Shown piece by piece: positions 12,136 through 13,016 of a stretch of DNA of 13,016 nucleotides. The first letter of the stretch is position 1; each line of letters begins with the position of its first letter. The stretch covers positions 1-13,016 of the forward strand of contig JAFXOC010000343.1 of assembly GCA_017529085.1 (NCBI GenBank), in the 5' to 3' direction. The notes beneath the pieces were generated by a model. The model was not told the DNA's origin. It was given only the letters and a program-made list of their open reading frames with translations, and searched no databases. This DNA comes from Selenomonadaceae bacterium. GTDB taxonomy: Bacteria; Bacillota; Negativicutes; Selenomonadales; Selenomonadaceae. A program made the position numbers and the translations under genes.

Positions 12136-13016
12136 AATTAAAGGAATTTTTTAAACTTCAAAACGGCAGCGATATAAGGGGAATTGCAATCCCATCGGAG
12201 GATTCTCCTGCGAATCTTACGCCAGAAATTGTGTTCGCGATAACTTCAGCCTTTGTGACGTTTTTATCGTGGAAATTAAAAAAAACCGCGCAACACATAA
12301 GCGTTGCGGTGGGGCATGATTCGAGAATTTCCGCGCCCGTTTTAAAAAAGGCGACGTTGGCTGCGCTTTCCCGTCAAAAAGTCTTTCCTTTAGACGCGGA
12401 ACTTGCTTCTACTCCAGCGATGTTTATGGCGACACAATTTGACTCCGTAAACGCCGACGGCGCGATAATGCTTACGGCAAGCCATCTTCCCGCAAATAGG
12501 AACGGCATGAAGTTTTTTACCAAAGACGGTGGATTGGAAAAAGAGGATATTGGAGAGATTTTAAAACTCGCCACTTATGATGATTGTGATGCGGAAAGCG
12601 TTGATACGGAAAGAGTTTTGACGTTTGAAAAATACGGGGACGCAAAAAAAATCATCGACGATTTTGACGAAAAGACCGTAAGCAAAATTCCCCTGATGGA
12701 ACTTTATACACGCTCTTTGCGAGAAAAAATCATAACGGAGCTTGAAGATTACGAACCTTTAAAAAATCTGCATATTGTGGTAGACGCAGGCAACGGCGCG
12801 GGCGGTTTTTTTGCCGAAAAAGTTCTTTCTCCTCTTGGAGCTGATATTTCGGGCAGCGTATTTTTGAATCCCGACGGAAATTTTCCCAATCATATTCCCA
12901 ATCCCGAAAACAAGGAAGCCATGAAGGCTTTGCAAAATGCGGTGATGACTTCCGGCGCAGATTTGGGAATAATATTTGATACCGATGTGGATCGCATGAG
13001 CGCAGTATTGAACGAT
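12132..13016 (+). CDS. Phosphomannomutase/phosphoglucomutase, 3' end outside window
   Basis: An open frame of 295 codons running off the window, ATGA-overlapped with the SIS gene. It is an alpha-D-phosphohexomutase: SDIRGIA at 13-19, GHDSR at 61-65, catalytic serine in TASHLPANRNGMKFF (115-129, Ser117), VDAGNGAGG at 217-225 opening domain 2, and the metal loop DTDVDR at 283-288. The usual loop is DGDxDR; the three aspartates are kept. Domains 3 and 4 would follow, as the family is usually 450-500 residues. It interconverts hexose 1- and 6-phosphates, supplying nucleotide sugars; pairing with a GmhA-like gene points to surface-polysaccharide precursor supply. The exact sugar (mannose, glucose, heptose) cannot be told. 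Confidence 0.9.
   Translation, partial: MKLKEFFKLQNGSDIRGIAIPSEDSPANLTPEIVFAITSAFVTFLSWKLKKTAQHISVAVGHDSRISAPVLKKATLAALSRQKVFPLDAELASTPAMFMATQFDSVNADGAIMLTASHLPANRNGMKFFTKDGGLEKEDIGEILKLATYDDCDAESVDTERVLTFEKYGDAKKIIDDFDEKTVSKIPLMELYTRSLREKIITELEDYEPLKNLHIVVDAGNGAGGFFAEKVLSPLGADISGSVFLNPDGNFPNHIPNPENKEAMKALQNAVMTSGADLGIIFDTDVDRMSAVLND

Noticed and set aside
12374..12574. Open frame of 66 codons on the - strand inside the phosphohexomutase gene
   Set aside because: It is the shadow of a clearly conserved + strand frame and has no ribosome site or recognisable protein.

Overview
The window looks like chromosomal DNA of a low-to-moderate GC Firmicute that is probably diderm, most likely Negativicutes. 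The ribosomal cassette rplU-prp-rpmA carries the Firmicutes-type L27 with a cleavable N-terminal extension and its Prp protease. A sedoheptulose-7-phosphate isomerase-like gene coupled to a phosphohexomutase suggests surface-glycan or LPS sugar synthesis. Ordinary Shine-Dalgarno sites are common. The lineage call is inference from gene content. No rRNA, tRNA, CRISPR array or intact insertion sequence was seen.

Layout. 1-2404: a perfect purine/pyrimidine palindrome, then a secreted M48 metalloprotease and an AI-2E/PerM-type membrane protein on the + strand, ending in a strong terminator shared with the convergent EF-G paralogue (2408-4465, - strand). 4553-5715: an extended -10 promoter, a probable L21 leader, rplU, prp, a second copy of the palindrome, rpmA and a strong terminator. 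A small HMA-domain protein follows immediately. 5964-6040 is a hairpin element between convergent genes. 6053-10152 (- strand) is a block read in the order glycosyltransferase, STAS antagonist, RsbW-like kinase, RsbU/SpoIIE-like phosphatase with a dCache-like sensor. 10266-10435 is a MITE-like element with terminal inverted repeats. 10476 to the window end is a + strand operon: unknown 92-aa protein, Tim44-N-terminus-like membrane protein, GmhA/DiaA-like SIS protein, and a phosphomannomutase/phosphoglucomutase cut by the window edge.

The most notable feature is the glycosyltransferase. Its reading frame is broken exactly at a run of ten G (coding strand). Nine G would restore one 316-residue protein, so this has the form of an ON/OFF contingency locus, captured OFF here. 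It sits first in the same direction as a complete partner-switching module (sensor phosphatase, kinase, antagonist), with only 32 nt between its stop and the STAS start, so one promoter (10231-10259) probably drives all four. No sigma factor or other output protein of the switch is in the window.

Short repeat families are also prominent. There are two copies of a polypurine/polypyrimidine palindrome, one of them inside the ribosomal operon, and three partial copies of an element with gttactattcac and tttttagaggttc ends, one of them inside the partner-switch operon.
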